Below are positions 1 through 11,748 of a DNA stretch of 64,000 nucleotides, piece by piece (the first letter of the stretch is position 1; every line of letters starts with the position of its first letter). Where the stretch lies: contig NW_024037075.1 in assembly GCF_015706575.1 (NCBI RefSeq), positions 10,477,746 through 10,541,745 of the forward strand, in the 5' to 3' direction. A program made the position numbers and the translations under genes. Source of the stretch: Patiria miniata. Lineage: Eukaryota > Echinodermata > Asteroidea > Valvatida > Asterinidae. The notes beneath the pieces were generated by a model. The model was given only the letters and a program-made list of their open reading frames with translations, was not told the origin of the DNA and searched no databases.

Positions 1-254
1 TAAAAAACCATTCTCGATGATTATATGATGATCGCACTTATCCCCAAGTTGTGACGTCCCAAAGTATTCCATCTATTTAATAAAAACCGATATTATTTTT
101 TATTCATTTTTCAAATACTCGTCGGTCTAAACATATTACTCTCCATTTTTATATTAAAAAACAGCTCCTCACCTTTTACAGGGTAAGGAGCTAATTTTTT
201 TCTTTCTCTCACTCTCTCTCCGTTAGATTTATTTTTTTTATTTTTTTTTTTTTC
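1..254. other. AT-rich non-coding flank with T-rich tract
   Basis: No gene is visible. The last 60 bases (about 195-252) are a pyrimidine-rich run ending in TTCTTGAG. It could serve as a splice acceptor for the LRR reading frame that opens at about 255, with upstream NLR exons left of the window. This is inferred from base composition only. Confidence 0.4.
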
Positions 255-1613
255 TTGAGATCGGGGGATTTCCCATTGACCCTGTACTACCCACAGACCT
301 ATGACAAAGTCTGCTACCCAGACTTCTCATTAATGGCCCTGTACTACCCACAGACCTATGACAAAGTCCAGCACCCCCGCCTCCCTTACTACTTTTCAAA
401 TGATTTCCTTTTGCGTTTTTGTTGTGGTGACAATGAAAAGTGCATGACTGACATTGTTAGATTACTTGACCGTAAATTCAATAAGGATCGACATAAGCCC
501 ATGTACCAATCAGACGTTGTACAATTAATTAGTCAACACTGTTTTTTGGAAAGCCAATCCAAAGAGATCCCACAGTGTCTAACCAGCAACTCACTCATCC
601 CATCAGATATCAGGGTGAAAAACAATACTGATTTCCGCATTCTCATATACCTTCTTGAAATCATCTGTAGGTCAGAATTCCAGGTGTCACAACTGTCACG
701 CATTGAAACCTTGATGGTCTCTGAGGTGTCTTCAGTCAGTGGTTTAGCCTTTGCCGTGGGTTACATGAAAAACCTCAGTCATGTGATGCTCTGGAGTTGT
801 CCTTTAGTGAAGGGTGAGCTTGAGAAAATCCTGTCATCACTGAAATGCAACTATCTCTTAACCAGTCTTGACATAAATGATAGCCATATATTGGGAGGTA
901 GAGCTGTAGAATGGGCCCCTCGTATCAAACACTTGACAAGCCTTGAGAAACTTGGAGTGAGCCAACTGGAGAGCACAGACATTGAACACATTGCCTCGGC
1001 TGTACATGACATGCCCAAACTGACTTACTTGAGCCTTGCTAGCAACAAGACATTGGGCGAATCCGCTGACTTGTGGGCCAAGGAATTGCCCAAAATGAAG
1101 CGCTTAAATCAGCTGGACCTGAGCTTTTGCGATTTGACACAGTCAGACATTCCACACATTGCCTCGGCTGTAGGTAACATGCCCAGACTGACTGAGTTGA
1201 ATCTTTTCGGCAACCATCCATTGGGCGGATCCGCTGACTTGTGGGCCAAGGAATTACCCTAAATGAAGCACTTAAATACGCTGATCCTGGGCCGTTGCGG
1301 TTTGACAGGGTCAGACATTCCACACATTGCCTCGGCTGTAGGTAACATGCCCAGACTGACTTACTTGGATCTTTTCGTCAACCATCCATTGGGCGGATCC
1401 GCTGACTTGTGGGCCAAGGAATTACCCAAAATGAAGCACTTAAATAAGCTGGACCTGAGCTTTTGCAATTTGACAAGGTCAGACACTCCACACATTGCCG
1501 CAGCTGTAGGTAACATGCAGAGACTGACTGTGTTGAATCTTGATGGCAACGAGATATTGGGTAGACTGGATAGGTTACGGTCCCTCTTCCCATCACTTTG
1601 GGTTAGTTTGTAA
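255..1613 (+). pseudogene. NLR-type leucine-rich-repeat C-terminal fragment, interrupted by one stop
   Basis: The frame reads through 1008 bases, meets a TAA at 1260-1262, and continues open in the same frame to 1613. The first ~130 residues (YYFSNDFLLRFCCGDNE..., then SQSKEIPQCL) resemble the helical region that follows NACHT in deuterostome NLR receptors. From about residue 150 on there are ribonuclease-inhibitor-type LRRs (LNQLDLSFCDLTQSDIPHIA). No NACHT, CARD or death domain is present, so this is a 3' exon or a detached piece. At the stop, sister repeat units read CCCAAAATG where this one reads CCCTAAATG, so a single base change (Lys AAA to TAA) explains the break. The last 20 residues diverge from the LRR pattern. 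NLRs act as cytosolic pattern receptors; this copy as read would lose its last repeats. It could be a true pseudogene, a truncated allele or a sequencing error. Confidence 0.75.
1095..1562 (+). repeat. 168-bp tandem coding repeat (paired LRR unit)
   Basis: Three successive units begin at the ATGAAG of 1095, 1263 and 1431, exactly 168 bp apart. Each encodes two LRRs (56 residues) starting MKRLN or MKHLN. Units 1 and 2 end in SADLWAKELP; unit 3 breaks off at about 1562. Near-identity of the DNA indicates recent expansion or gene conversion, as is usual in expanded NLR families. Confidence 0.85.
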
Positions 1614-1960
1614 TTCTCCCTTGCCAAGCTCACTTTTGAATTACATGTACTAGGCATAACATATCAACATGATAACATTCTCAATAAAAGGAAATGAAAT
1701 TTTACAAGAAAATCAAAAAAATCAAAGGGTCTAATGTTTCAATCCTAAGCAGGAACATTTTCTAAGGTAAAACTTTGTAATATAAGACAATAAGCTGTTC
1801 ACCATAAAAAAGTATAACAGGGTAGATATAACCGGGTAGATATAACCCTGCATTCGGGTCAGACTGGAAATGACACTCTTCTGGGTCAAAATGACATATT
1901 TCTTGGTCAACTGGCCAGAAAGGTGACTCAAGAGAAGCGTTATTTTGACCTGGAAAAGTG
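1614..1960. other. Non-coding spacer
   Basis: AT-rich sequence with no convincing gene. It holds a short doublet of GGGTAGATATAACC at about 1821-1847. Confidence 0.5.
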
Positions 1961-2468
1961 TCAGGTCAAATCTGACACGGATTTGGGTCGAACGTAGCCT
2001 TTAGTGAAGTCCCACGCGCTTACCCGGACACGTGACGCATCCCAGATGCTGACACGTAAAAAGACTAGGACGAGCGGCCTTTACCATCTCGCAGAGAACG
2101 CTTATGTTTTTCTTTACATTTGTCTACCGATTTGGTAGACATGCATAATGCGTTACCCGTTGTGAACTGACCAATGAAAATGCAGAATTACTAACGTAAA
2201 TCATGCAGCCGTCGTCTGGCGCCAGACAGCCATGGTGCGGGTGCTGTTGCTGGTAACTGCAAACCACCGTTAGATTATTGGTTTATATTGCTTGATTTAT
2301 ATTACGTGAATAAATAAATGAATATGAGATTAGTACCACGAGATAGTAAAGGCCCTCGCGGCTTTGCCGCTCGTGCTAGTCTTTTTACAAGCCAGCATAT
2401 TACGTGTCTGGATTGGCCGGGTATAGGCGTGTGGGACTTGACTAAAGGCTAGGTCGAACCTGACCTGA
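1961..2468. mobile_element. Foldback MITE (~0.5 kb)
   Basis: The left arm (1961-2085) and right arm (about 2340-2468) are inverted copies. They share TAGCCTTTAGT, AAGTCCCAC, CACGTAA and AAAAAGACTAG in the same order. The centre (2090-2335) codes for nothing. Arms of about 120 bp with modest divergence fit an old non-autonomous DNA transposon. I could not assign a superfamily. Confidence 0.7.
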
Positions 2469-2501
2469 GACTTTTTAGAGTGTATTTGATTTGCCGATTG
2501 G

Positions 2502-2594
2502 GTCAGTGAGAATAGACGAGAAACTGTAGATTCGTGCTAAGAATGGACGGGGCGAATCTGGCACGAATCTACAGTTTCAAGTCTATTCATTGAC
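2502..2594. repeat. Short hairpin inverted repeat
   Basis: Arms 2502-2537 and 2561-2594 pair along about 34 bases (core AAACTGTAGATTCGTGC) with a loop of about 23 bases. It lies just right of the foldback MITE and may be a separate tiny element. Confidence 0.75.
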
Positions 2595-2599
2595 TATTT

Positions 2600-4750
2600 C
2601 GTAAAACAACAGCAGTTTATGCAATTAAGATTCCTGATTTACCACAATCTCAAGTTTGTGAATAAGTGTAGATTCCACATCTGGAAACTTTTTGAAGTGG
2701 CAAACAGAATTACTGTAGACTTCAGATCTTTACGTGTGTGCAGGAAAACATCACGAATTTGAAAACCCAGTGGATATATGGTATTTGTTGATTTCTGAGG
2801 CTGTATGGGTGGTTTGGTCCATTTCCAAGTTGAGACATGTTGGCCTGACAACAGTTGTATTGATGTGTTACATTTATTCCAAAATGAAACACACACGTAT
2901 ATTTTGTAAATAAAATTATATTTTTGGAGACTCATTGGCCATAGTGGCTGAATTGTGCTTGTATAACGGATCAAACAATGAAGTTTCACCCTGAGTAGTT
3001 TTGTGATTATTCCAACCACCAATAAGTAACTTTTTGTAAATATTTTTTCGAAAGAATGTTTATGTTATATTTTGTGTAATAGGCTGCCTGAATATTATTG
3101 CACTTATGTCAGATTAGTTTTGGATTATTCCAACCACAGATTAGTGACTTTTTTTTTTGATAATAATATTTTTAAGAATTTTTATTAAATATTTTGTTCA
3201 TATTTTGTTTAAACATCGGTGCAAAAGTTGGTGTGAAGATCAGTTTTAAAAACTGCAAAAAGATGAAGGAATAACTGATTTGACCAGCATTGAAGGGGGG
3301 GGGGTACTTTAGTAAATGTTTTCAGGATTATATTCAATGAACATTAAAACTACTGAAGGAAATATGAAAACAAAGGATATTATTTTCTTTGCAAATAACA
3401 CACAAAGAGCAACTGACTAGGTGCATTGTAATATTTTTCTTAATTTTTGTTTATATAATTATAAAAAAAGAAACAATATTCTGACATGTTTGGATGTTAA
3501 TGAAGTGTCGTGTCAAATTCACTCTCTGTGCTTTGCAGTGACTGAAAATGTTGAAAGTTTCTCTTTGTTTACAAACTTTTAAATTGAAAGACTTGCTTCC
3601 ATTTATATCTGTAATCACATATTAATAGGCCGAGTATTCTTACAAATAACTTAAAAAACTATCGTTGTTGCAAGTAGGGCAAGTCCAAGAAAATGTCCCC
3701 TTGTGGTCCCATACGTAGCGTACCATGTCTTCTTCATCACAAAGAATAACAAAAATGTGTGTGGGTACACCTTTCAGACGCCCAACAGAATACAAGAAAC
3801 GCACTGATCTATTTGCTTTTTAGAGGGTTAAACTCTCCTGGGACGTAGCGTGTGTGAATTCTTGGACTTGCCCAGTAATAGCCTGATGGAGTTGTCGTAT
3901 GGATTGCATTCAGGTTCCATATTAAAATACATGATGTTAGTATCTCACAATTGTTTCTGGTGTGATCATTTTGTGTCAGTCACATTCTGTTGTATTGCAT
4001 TTTACCTTAAGATGAGTATGTGAAGAAGAGTGTATAGTGTGTAACTTTCTGGTTTGCTCAGAATTGAATGGTTCAAACCCACCATCACCCCTGTCCTCTG
4101 TTACGGATATTCCATCAAACACAATCCAGCACTTGTGTTTCAATCAAACAGAATCCAGCACTTGTGTTTATCGGATACCGATTACCCTATTATCCATAAA
4201 TTCCCAGTCCTACTTCAATGAGGGAGATGGGTCACAGGTTAGCCGTTGCCTTCAACAAACTTGTTTTGTTTCTGCACTGAGCTATACATTTTGATTTTAA
4301 CATGTTGGACCGAAACAGTTAAAAGAAAATGTGTCTAAAACCAGCCGATGTTTTATCAGTGGCTTAAAACCAGCCTGCACACCTCCCCTCCCCTATTACA
4401 AATAGTACATTCCGTCTCTCCTCCCCACCCCCCCCCCCCAACCGATGCTACAGAAATCACCACCACCCCCCACTTTAAAATGCAGCCCCCCACTCGTTCC
4501 CCTGTGGTGAGAACACTGGCTTTCCATTGATACGTTGGATACATTCCTATGGTCTTTTGTTTTGAAAATGGAATATGAAAATGCTCTTGGGATAGTTTTA
4601 TATCCAAAATTCTACCAACTTCTTGTGCTAAAATAATTTTAACATTCAGGCTTAAGTCACCAAAAATAAATGAAAATATGGCAAAACTAAAATGGAAAAT
4701 AGGAGTAAATTGTAAATGGGACACAAGGTGCATGCAGTTTCAAGGATTGC
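2600..4750. other. Gene-free AT-rich stretch
   Basis: No exon with supportable similarity. A short direct doublet (AATCCAGCACTTGTGTTT) lies at about 4121-4168, and C-rich runs at about 4425-4490. The short open frames look like chance. Confidence 0.45.
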
Positions 4751-4764
4751 ATTGAAAAAATACC

Positions 4765-5276
4765 CCGCATGGCGGCGTAGCTGGGGGGGGGGGGGAGGTT
4801 GGCCAGTGGCCCCCCCCCCCTGCAAATTTGGCAACAGAAGAAAAGCACAGTCGTATCATTTTACCATGATTGACAACCGTAAGTGCTTTTTTTCATATGT
4901 TTTTTTGTGTATTGGAAAACGAATACCCACTTGAAAACGGGTCTTTGTTTTCGAGTGGGTCTTCGGTCTTCGTTTTAGGGGTCTTCGTTTTCGATACTAC
5001 CATTGTAAGAGCCTTCAAATGAGTCTTGTGTGAATCATTATCTTGACTAAGGGGGGGGGGGGAGGGGGGGTTTAAGGGGGCATTTGTACACTATTGTGTG
5101 ATATAGTGTGCCTGATCGTCGGTTTTGAACAGCTCCCCCATAGGAAGAATGGTACTAGCCCCCAGAATGTCCGGAGAAAAAAAACCTGTGTACATTTCAG
5201 CACTGATTTGCTGATTAAAAAAATTTGAAGGGCCTGACCCCCCCCCCCTGCAAAAATTCCTGGATCCGCCCCTGAC
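4765..5276. repeat. G/C-homopolymer repeat related to GGGCGTAGC-ended elements
   Basis: The left end has GGCGGCGTAGCTGG followed by G runs. The right end has CCTGGATCCGCCCCTG after a C run. The plan is that of the better-preserved element at 13374-13662: GCGTAGC-type terminus, long G and C tracts, then CCTGG..CGCCC. It is probably a diverged family member. Confidence 0.5.
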
Positions 5277-5749
5277 AGGTCTGTATTTTTATCCCCCTCT
5301 GATGGACAATGGTACTCACAATTCAGCCTTGGTAAAACGGAACCCCAGAAGAAAAATTCTAAAGTACTTTTCTTGTTTTCAGTTGAGCAAGTGATTCAAA
5401 GAGAGCTATTCCTCCATGGTTAACAACATTTGAATATCTGATTTTTTTTTCATTCCATTTTTATTCAGTGCAGGTTTGAGCCGTGCTTTCCAGTGAACCA
5501 AAATGCCCCCCAGCTGCAAAACAGGGCTTCTCATCTTAACCTCACCGATAAACCAACTCATCAAATGAATCAGTCCGATACTTAGCCATGCTGCCAGCCG
5601 CATATTGGAAACACTCTACGTACAGCTGCATCCCGGCCTTGACCACGAACTGGAAATGTACAAACAGAGACCGATTCCCGTTTTGTCTGCGCAACCATCA
5701 CTGCAATCTACGCAAAGTCGGGGTAGCTACAAGGGCATGATGTCGGAGT
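5277..5749. other. Left flank of transposon
   Basis: No recognised gene. Sequence up to 5749 is outside the transposon terminus. Confidence 0.4.
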
Positions 5750-5790
5750 TACGGTGGCTGATTTCCGCCAAGAATACATTTTTTTTTATT

Positions 5791-6088
5791 ACGGCGTTAT
5801 AACGCGATAAATAATTTTATCGCGTTATAACGCCGTATTATCGCGTTAAAACGCGCTAATTTATCGCGTTATAACGCCCTAATTTATCGCGTTATAACGC
5901 CCTAATTTATCGCGTTAAAACGCCCTAATTTATCGCGTTATAACGCCGTATTATCGCGTTATAACGCGCTATTATCGCGTTATAACGCGCTAATTTATCG
6001 CGTTATAACGCCCTAATTTATCGCGTTATAACGCGCTAATTTATCGCGTTATAACGCCCTAATTTATCGCGTTATAACGCGCTATTAT
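5791..6088. repeat. Left terminal array of CGTTATAACG palindromes
   Basis: About 14 units of roughly 18-22 bp on the theme TTTATCGCGTTATAACGCC, differing in the last bases (GCC, GCG, CCT). Each unit contains the palindrome CGTTATAACG. The array lies just inside the transposon terminus and faces an equivalent inverted array at the right end. Arrays like this often bind transposase; that role is inferred. Confidence 0.9.
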
Positions 6089-6323
6089 CGTCCTTACATT
6101 GTACTGTTTAAGTGATTTTGAACGGGAACCTCGTATTTTTCGCCATGCACCGTTCTTCTGAATTCTCACAACAACGCGATCATGTTATTACAGCCTTTAT
6201 TGCCACCGCATCGCCACGGCATCGTCACTCCTTGTCATTCTCATCCTCATAGAATGGTTAGTATTGTAACCTAACCGTGAACATAATTTTTCCAATTTAA
6301 ACTAGCGCACTTTGTACTTGAAG

Positions 6324-7784
6324 ATGGATGACATGGATGAACTGATCAAGAAATATTTTAAACTTGGATATTCTCAAGTGGAAATTGCGGCAACTTTAAC
6401 GTCCCGTTATAACATCAATCTGAGTGTTCGTCAGCTGCAAAGAGAACTTCAGCGCCTGGAGTTATATCGTCATAAAAATCAAACTGACATGGCCCAAGTA
6501 AGAAGGTTTATCGAAAGGCAACTGCAGGCATCGGGCGAATTACATGGCTATCGTTGGATGCATCACAAGTTATTACAAGCAGGCATGGTTGCCAGCAGAG
6601 AAACTGTGAGAAGGACGTTGTTGGAGCTTGACCCAGATGGGGTAAATCTTCGAAAGAGACGGCGATTAGTACGTCGTCGATATTCTGGCCGCGGACCTAA
6701 TTTTGTGTGGCATTTGGACGCGATGGACAAACTGAAACCGTTCGGTATTGGGATCAGTGGCTGTATCGATGGTTTCTCCAGGAAAATAATTTGGCTAGAG
6801 GCAAACAGCACAACCAACGACCCTGAGTACATCAGGGGCTTCTTCTTGAAGGCGGTGGATAGACTTGGAGGATGTCCCACCCTCGTCCGGAGTGATAGGG
6901 GAACGGAAAACGGACATGTGGGAGCATTCCAGAGGTTTCTAAGACATCACGACGATGCACTTGGTGGCGATAAGAGCTACCTAACTGGTCGAAGTACAGC
7001 GAATCAGCGAATAGAGTCCTGGTGGGGGCAGCTTAGAAAGCAATGCACGGAGTTTTGGAGGACTCTTTTCCGGTGGCTGCTAGAAGAAGGCTTCTTCACA
7101 GGAGATGTGATGGACAAAGAACTTATCCGATTTGTCTTCATGAAACACATCCAGGTGAGAAAATGTCATCGACCACATTTTCAGCATGTAACATTAAAAG
7201 TCCACTGATGAGTGTATAATTCCACCCCTCTGTGGGTGTGCCAGACAGTTCCTTGCGTTGAACCTGGTATTTTATTTCTAATGTATTCCTGAAGGTGATA
7301 TCCATGAACCTGGATCCGCCTTTGTATATACCAAAAGAGTGTACATTGTGATGGGTGTTATGTTCTTGTACATTTAGAATGGAGTTCAATCGTCGATTAT
7401 GGTTTAATTAATCAAGAATGTCTTACGCCTTAGTCTGCACATCTTTTGCAGGGTGATCTCGACGCAGTTGCAGAGGTGTGGGATGGACACTTGATCAGGA
7501 AATCGAAGCAAGAGCATGTGACCCATGGACGACCGCTGCTCATGTTCCAGCTGCCTGAGGTCTATGGAACCAGGGATCATCTCAAACCCGTGGAACAAGA
7601 GAGAATTGACTTGTGCAGAGAAGAATGCAACTTCAAGGATCGATTTCCATGTGATCGGGAGTTATTTGAATACTGTTGTCAATCACTCATTACCAACGGA
7701 TGGGAAGATCCTAGAAAACCTGAAGCTGCGATGAACTTGTACATTAACCTCAGGGAACATGTTAGAAGAGAAATCGGTGTTTAA
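6324..7784 (+). CDS. IS3/integrase-core DDE transposase (two exons)
   Basis: Exon 1 is 6324-7154 and exon 2 is 7452-7784; the intron begins GTGAGA and ends TTTTGCAG. The splice falls between codons and gives 387 aa. Residues ~5-45 form a helix-turn-helix (YSQVEIAATLTSRYNINLS). The catalytic core follows: D132 in WHLDAMD, D191 in RSDRGTENG and E231 in ANQRIESWWGQL, with D-39-E spacing. The block ANQRIESWWGQLRK matches the IS3-family signature around the catalytic Glu. The C-terminal part (GDLDAVAEVWDGHLIRKSKQ) resembles the tail of metazoan integrase-core proteins. ATG 6324 was chosen because earlier in-frame codons in the open frame are not ATG. All three catalytic residues and the splice sites are present, so the gene may be intact. 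Expected role: cut and paste of the surrounding element through its terminal arrays. Confidence 0.88.
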
Positions 7785-7944
7785 AGTGCTTGTGGGATGA
7801 AGTTGAAAGGGCTTGTGAGACAAAACAGTACGGTACCTACCCGAAGTAGCCTCAATTGCAGTGTATGCTAAAATTAAACGACACGCGAATGCTACTAAAA
7901 AAGGCGAACCATGTATGTACTTGTACATGTTGCCTCACACAACC

Positions 7945-8962
7945 AACTTGAGCCCATTGATTATCTATATATATAAGAGAGAGTTTAACTCGGCCTCCGA
8001 GACGATGTTTGCTCATGAAAGGATCCCAGACCGCGGGCTCCCGCTGCGCGAAAATCGCTCCACGTCCGTGGAAAAATGCGGAGGGTGTCTTCCGCCGGGT
8101 CGGACACTTCGGGTCGTCCTGATTTTCCTGTACGGACCGGCGATCCTTTTCGTCGATTTTTCGTGACTGCGTTTTTCGCAGGAATTTGCCGTCGTGTGCG
8201 CTTTCACGTTGACTGCCTGGCCGCCCCCTGTGCTGGCTTCTCTGCGTGTCTAGACTGTGCGAGGTCAACGTAGGGGTTCCGTTTACGTGTTCTACTCAGC
8301 CCTTCTGCAAAAGCGTTCACCAAATTGTGTTATGGGGTGACCTTGGTAAAATATTTTTTTCTCCATGGTGCGTGGCCACCAAGTGCCCCTATTCTTTCAT
8401 ATGCTTCGCTTGCCGCCCCTGCGCCGAGTGCAACGAATACTCAGAAGGACTTCACATTAAGTATGCCTTGCGCGGTCTGACCAATCGAAAGTCTACACTG
8501 CGTAGTATTTCCGGGCTATGCAAAACTGTCGATGGCAACGCGTACTGCAGCCTGCTCCACACCCTGGAAACGAGGTTGAGTCTACGGTGCTCGCTATTTG
8601 CATGATTTGAAGCACAAGCATGTGAGTGACGTGTATAGTGCTCTGTTGCTTCCATCATGTGTTTACAGCCCCATGCATCCACCAAGGCTGACCGTTGTGA
8701 GTTCGCTGCCCGCCACGTATAATTCAGTGTCGCGTTGTAATGGGGGCCTGTTTTGGATCAACGAAGGATCGATGCATTGCTTCAAATACCGCGATCTTAA
8801 ACGCTGTCACAAAAAATCGACAAAATAGTGTCCGACCCGGTGGAACACACCCTCCACATTTTTCCACGGACGTGAAGCCGCGGTCTCGGATCCTTTCAGG
8901 AGCAAACATTTCTCGGAGGCCGAGTAAAACTTGCTCTTATATAGATGGTTGAACCAACTTGA
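7945..8962. mobile_element. Nested inverted-repeat element inside the transposon
   Basis: The left arm (about 7945-8175) and right arm (about 8795-8962) are inverted copies. Shared blocks include ATATAAGAG, CTCGGCCTCCGAG, TGTTTGCTC.TGAAAGGATC, CGTCCGTGGAAAAATG and GGGTCGGACAC. The interior (8180-8790) shows no protein I recognise. It is GC-richer than its surroundings, which suggests a separate insertion into the host transposon after the transposase gene. Confidence 0.65.
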
Positions 8963-10057
8963 ATAAAAGTTGACTCGACTTTTTCCTCGCAGACGGTCTC
9001 GCAAATTGTAAGAAGTTCAAGTTTACGTTTGTTGAAGAGAACAATACTGAAACTTAATTATGACCTTCCTCCATGATTCAGACCGTTTTCATTTTCATTT
9101 CAAATGACACCTTCACGGTTTATTGCATTATGATTTATTGTCAAAACTGTACAATCAGCCTTCGCCTGTGTACTACAGAAATTGCCTCAGATCACACCAC
9201 AGAAATTGCTTTACTATAACTGCATGTCTCCCAACTATATCCCCCATTAACATTTAACTCCCCACATTTTCATCCCCAACACTACGCCCTACCCGATCTA
9301 TGATCGGGTAAATCAGCTTGTTATATATAATAGCAAAATAAAGAAACACCAGATCCTGCACTGAACTTTATCTTGTGTATAGGCCCTACAAAGGAAAGAC
9401 AGTGGGTTGGCGTAGAGGTAACCCCTGGTCATGTAGAAATGACACTGCGAGGTTTTAGTCCAAAATAGGACTTAGGCCTACATCCACAGTATATTTTCGG
9501 CTGAGAGCTATCGAGGTTTAAATAAATTTGTAACAGATTTGAGATTTGAGGTTTACAAATTATTTACAAAGTGTTTTAAGAATAAATATATGCTTGTGTT
9601 TAACAGATCCAGTCTTTTGTTATTGTTTATGTATGATTTATCAACGATTTTATGATTGAGGACCTCTTGTCTCTTTCTGAAATTGGAATGTCACTATATG
9701 GACCAGGCTAGCTCTGAGCTGGCGCATATGCATAATGGATCGAGAAACCCTGTTTCTGTGGACAGTTTCTGTTCACTTCAGTGCTACCCCTCGGCTGTTT
9801 GTCGAGTTTGTTATTGTAAACGTTTTATTAACCACTTTTTATATTTTACCTCCCTACGTCGTTAACAGCTTTCAAGTCCCTTTGTTGTGCCAGATTAAAC
9901 TAACACTGAGCACAAAATTCTTATTTGATGGAAATAGCAAAATACAGTGAAGACAATGCCCGGTGAGCTGGAATGTCTATAACGCCGTTTTAATCTTATC
10001 TTCACATGTATCTGACTTTGTTAAGAAAGTTACCAAATGGTCAGGTATATGCTTCAA
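8963..10057. other. Transposon interior without a gene
   Basis: AT-rich non-coding sequence. I see no second protein that would mark a longer autonomous element. Confidence 0.45.
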
Positions 10058-11115
10058 AACAATAACACGCTTCACCTTGACACTCCTGAGATGAAGAAAA
10101 CAGCAAACACTACAAAGTAACTCGAATATACTAACAAGGGTAACTTTAAATAACGTACATATCTGAAAACATGCATGCGTAATAATTAAACTATATAACA
10201 ATTAACAATCGCTTTACAGATATAGGTCAGTGATGCTCTTGCTGGTTGGAGTTTCTCTTGTCCAGAGCTTTAACAAAAGGGTGGCTTACCAAAGTGGTCT
10301 AAATCATAAAGGCTAATTGAGCAGGAGGCGCTTACTTAGGCCTGCTGCATGATAACAAAGAGGTGGCTACATGTGGCTGCCGGTGAAAAACCTCTTACTT
10401 TTTTAGTAACTATACATTGCTCGATAAAATACCAAGACCGTAAATCTCCCCCAAAATTATCCTCAGCCCTCTAACCAACTTCGAGACTGGTGCTTGGAGG
10501 GGTGTATGGTCGGAGGCTGAGCATAATTTTTTTGAGATTTACTGTCTGCTTAGCAATCTATAGTAACCAAAAAAGTAATATAGATATATAAAAACTACAT
10601 GCATGCCATGTGCAGCTAATGTAGCTATGACCCAAACTTATTATACCTCTATATATAAACTATTGTAAGGCTTTTAAGCAAGATGCAATATTTTTAGCAG
10701 GTCCTGCATGACTTCTGCAGGAACCTCAATACCAGGCTCTGCAAGGTCGTCAAACATTATTTAAGCGTAGTATCAGTCACAAAGATGATCGACAAACGTC
10801 AGGATTCTCAAAATGGAAAAAGACCTCATACTAAGTCTATCCTATCAGCAGGGTTACATATTTTTTTGAAAACATTAACACACTTCAGCTTGAAACTCTT
10901 GTGAAGAAAACAGAAAACAACTTTCAATAACGTACATATGCTAAGTCTATATCCTATCAGATAGGGTCAAATACGGGTAGTATATTTCTTTCAAAAGAAT
11001 ACACTTCAACTTGAAACTCTCATAAAGAAAACAGAAAACACTTTTAAACTGGAGTAATGTGTAAGTTTCAGTAACGTACATTATGCTTAAGTCAATCCTA
11101 TCAGATAGGGTCAGA
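10058..11115. repeat. Degenerate direct repeats in transposon right half
   Basis: A block of roughly 120-130 bp recurs at about 10058-10165, 10855-10975 and 10978-11115. Its motifs are ACACTTCA.CTTGA, ACTCT, GAAGAAAACAG.AAACA, TAACGTACAT, and in the later copies CCTATCAGATAGGGTCA. The copies have diverged. No coding function is seen. Confidence 0.6.
10392..10585. mobile_element. Small hairpin MITE
   Basis: Left arm TTACTTTTTTAGTAACTATA..TAAATCTC..AAAATTAT.CTCAGCC is repeated inverted at 10520-10585. The arms are about 75 bp around a short centre. It lies inside the larger transposon. Confidence 0.65.
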
Positions 11116-11242
11116 TTTGGTCATTCTATGGCAATGATCACCAATAATTCAAATAACCTGTGCGCCAATTGCACCCAAAAGACTCATGTACTGATGATGT
11201 AACCGTGTTGCATTGTGGGAGCAATACTGTAAAATTATGGCG

Positions 11243-11464
11243 CCGCAATAGCGCGTTATAACGCGATAAATTACGGCGCTATAACGCGATAATAGCGCGT
11301 TATAACGCGATAAATTAGGGCGTTATAACGCGGTAAATTAGGGCGTTATAACGCTATATAGTGCGTTATATCGCGATAATAGCGCGTTATAATGCGATAA
11401 TAGCGCGTTATAACGCGATAATACGGCGTTATAACGCGATAATTTATGGCGTTATAACGCCGTA
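11243..11464. repeat. Right terminal array of CGTTATAACG palindromes
   Basis: About ten units on the theme GGCGTTATAACGCGATAAA, inverted relative to the left array. Some units have decayed (for example TAATGCGATA). Followed by the inverted terminus ending at 11521. Confidence 0.9.
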
Positions 11465-11748
11465 ATAAATAAAAAATGTATTCTTGGCGGAAATCAGCCA
11501 CCGTAGAAATCAGCCACCGTACTTTGGACAGTTTGGTAAAAAAAAAACAGAATGAAATTTTAAACTTTCCGAAAAAGTCACACCAAAAATCGAACAAGCG
11601 CCACCAAGAATTGCCTCTTCTTCATGCTCAACTGTTCAACTTCACGCTTGATTGACTCTCTATTATATTATTGCACTAGCGATGGTATAAAGCTGACGGT
11701 GTATTTCATTGACATTTGAGACATTCCTCGTGCGGTCGGTAATTTGAA

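Larger units (their letters stand above)
5750..11521 (+). mobile_element. Integrase-type (IS3-like eukaryotic, IS3EU-type) DNA transposon, 5.8 kb
   Basis: The two ends are inverted copies: TACGGTGGCTGATTTC starts the left end at 5750, and its complement ends the right end at 11521. Homology runs on through CGCCAAGAATACATTTTTT and ATTACGGCGTTATAACGC into arrays of palindromic units on both sides. The last 16 bp at the right end are present twice. Inside are one two-exon transposase gene near the left end, a nested inverted-repeat element (about 7945-8962), a hairpin MITE (10392-10585) and degenerate direct repeats. TAC..GTA termini agree with what I recall for the IS3EU superfamily (TAY..RTA). 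The 6 bp on the two flanks do not match, so no target-site duplication supports the exact boundary. Confidence 0.8.

Noticed and set aside
5406..5802. Two small open frames left of the transposon
   Set aside because: The right one runs into the transposon terminus, and neither has a recognisable domain.
7945..8962. snRNA or other structured RNA gene pair in the inverted arms
   Set aside because: Compared by memory with U1-U6, U11, U12 and U3 signatures; none fits.
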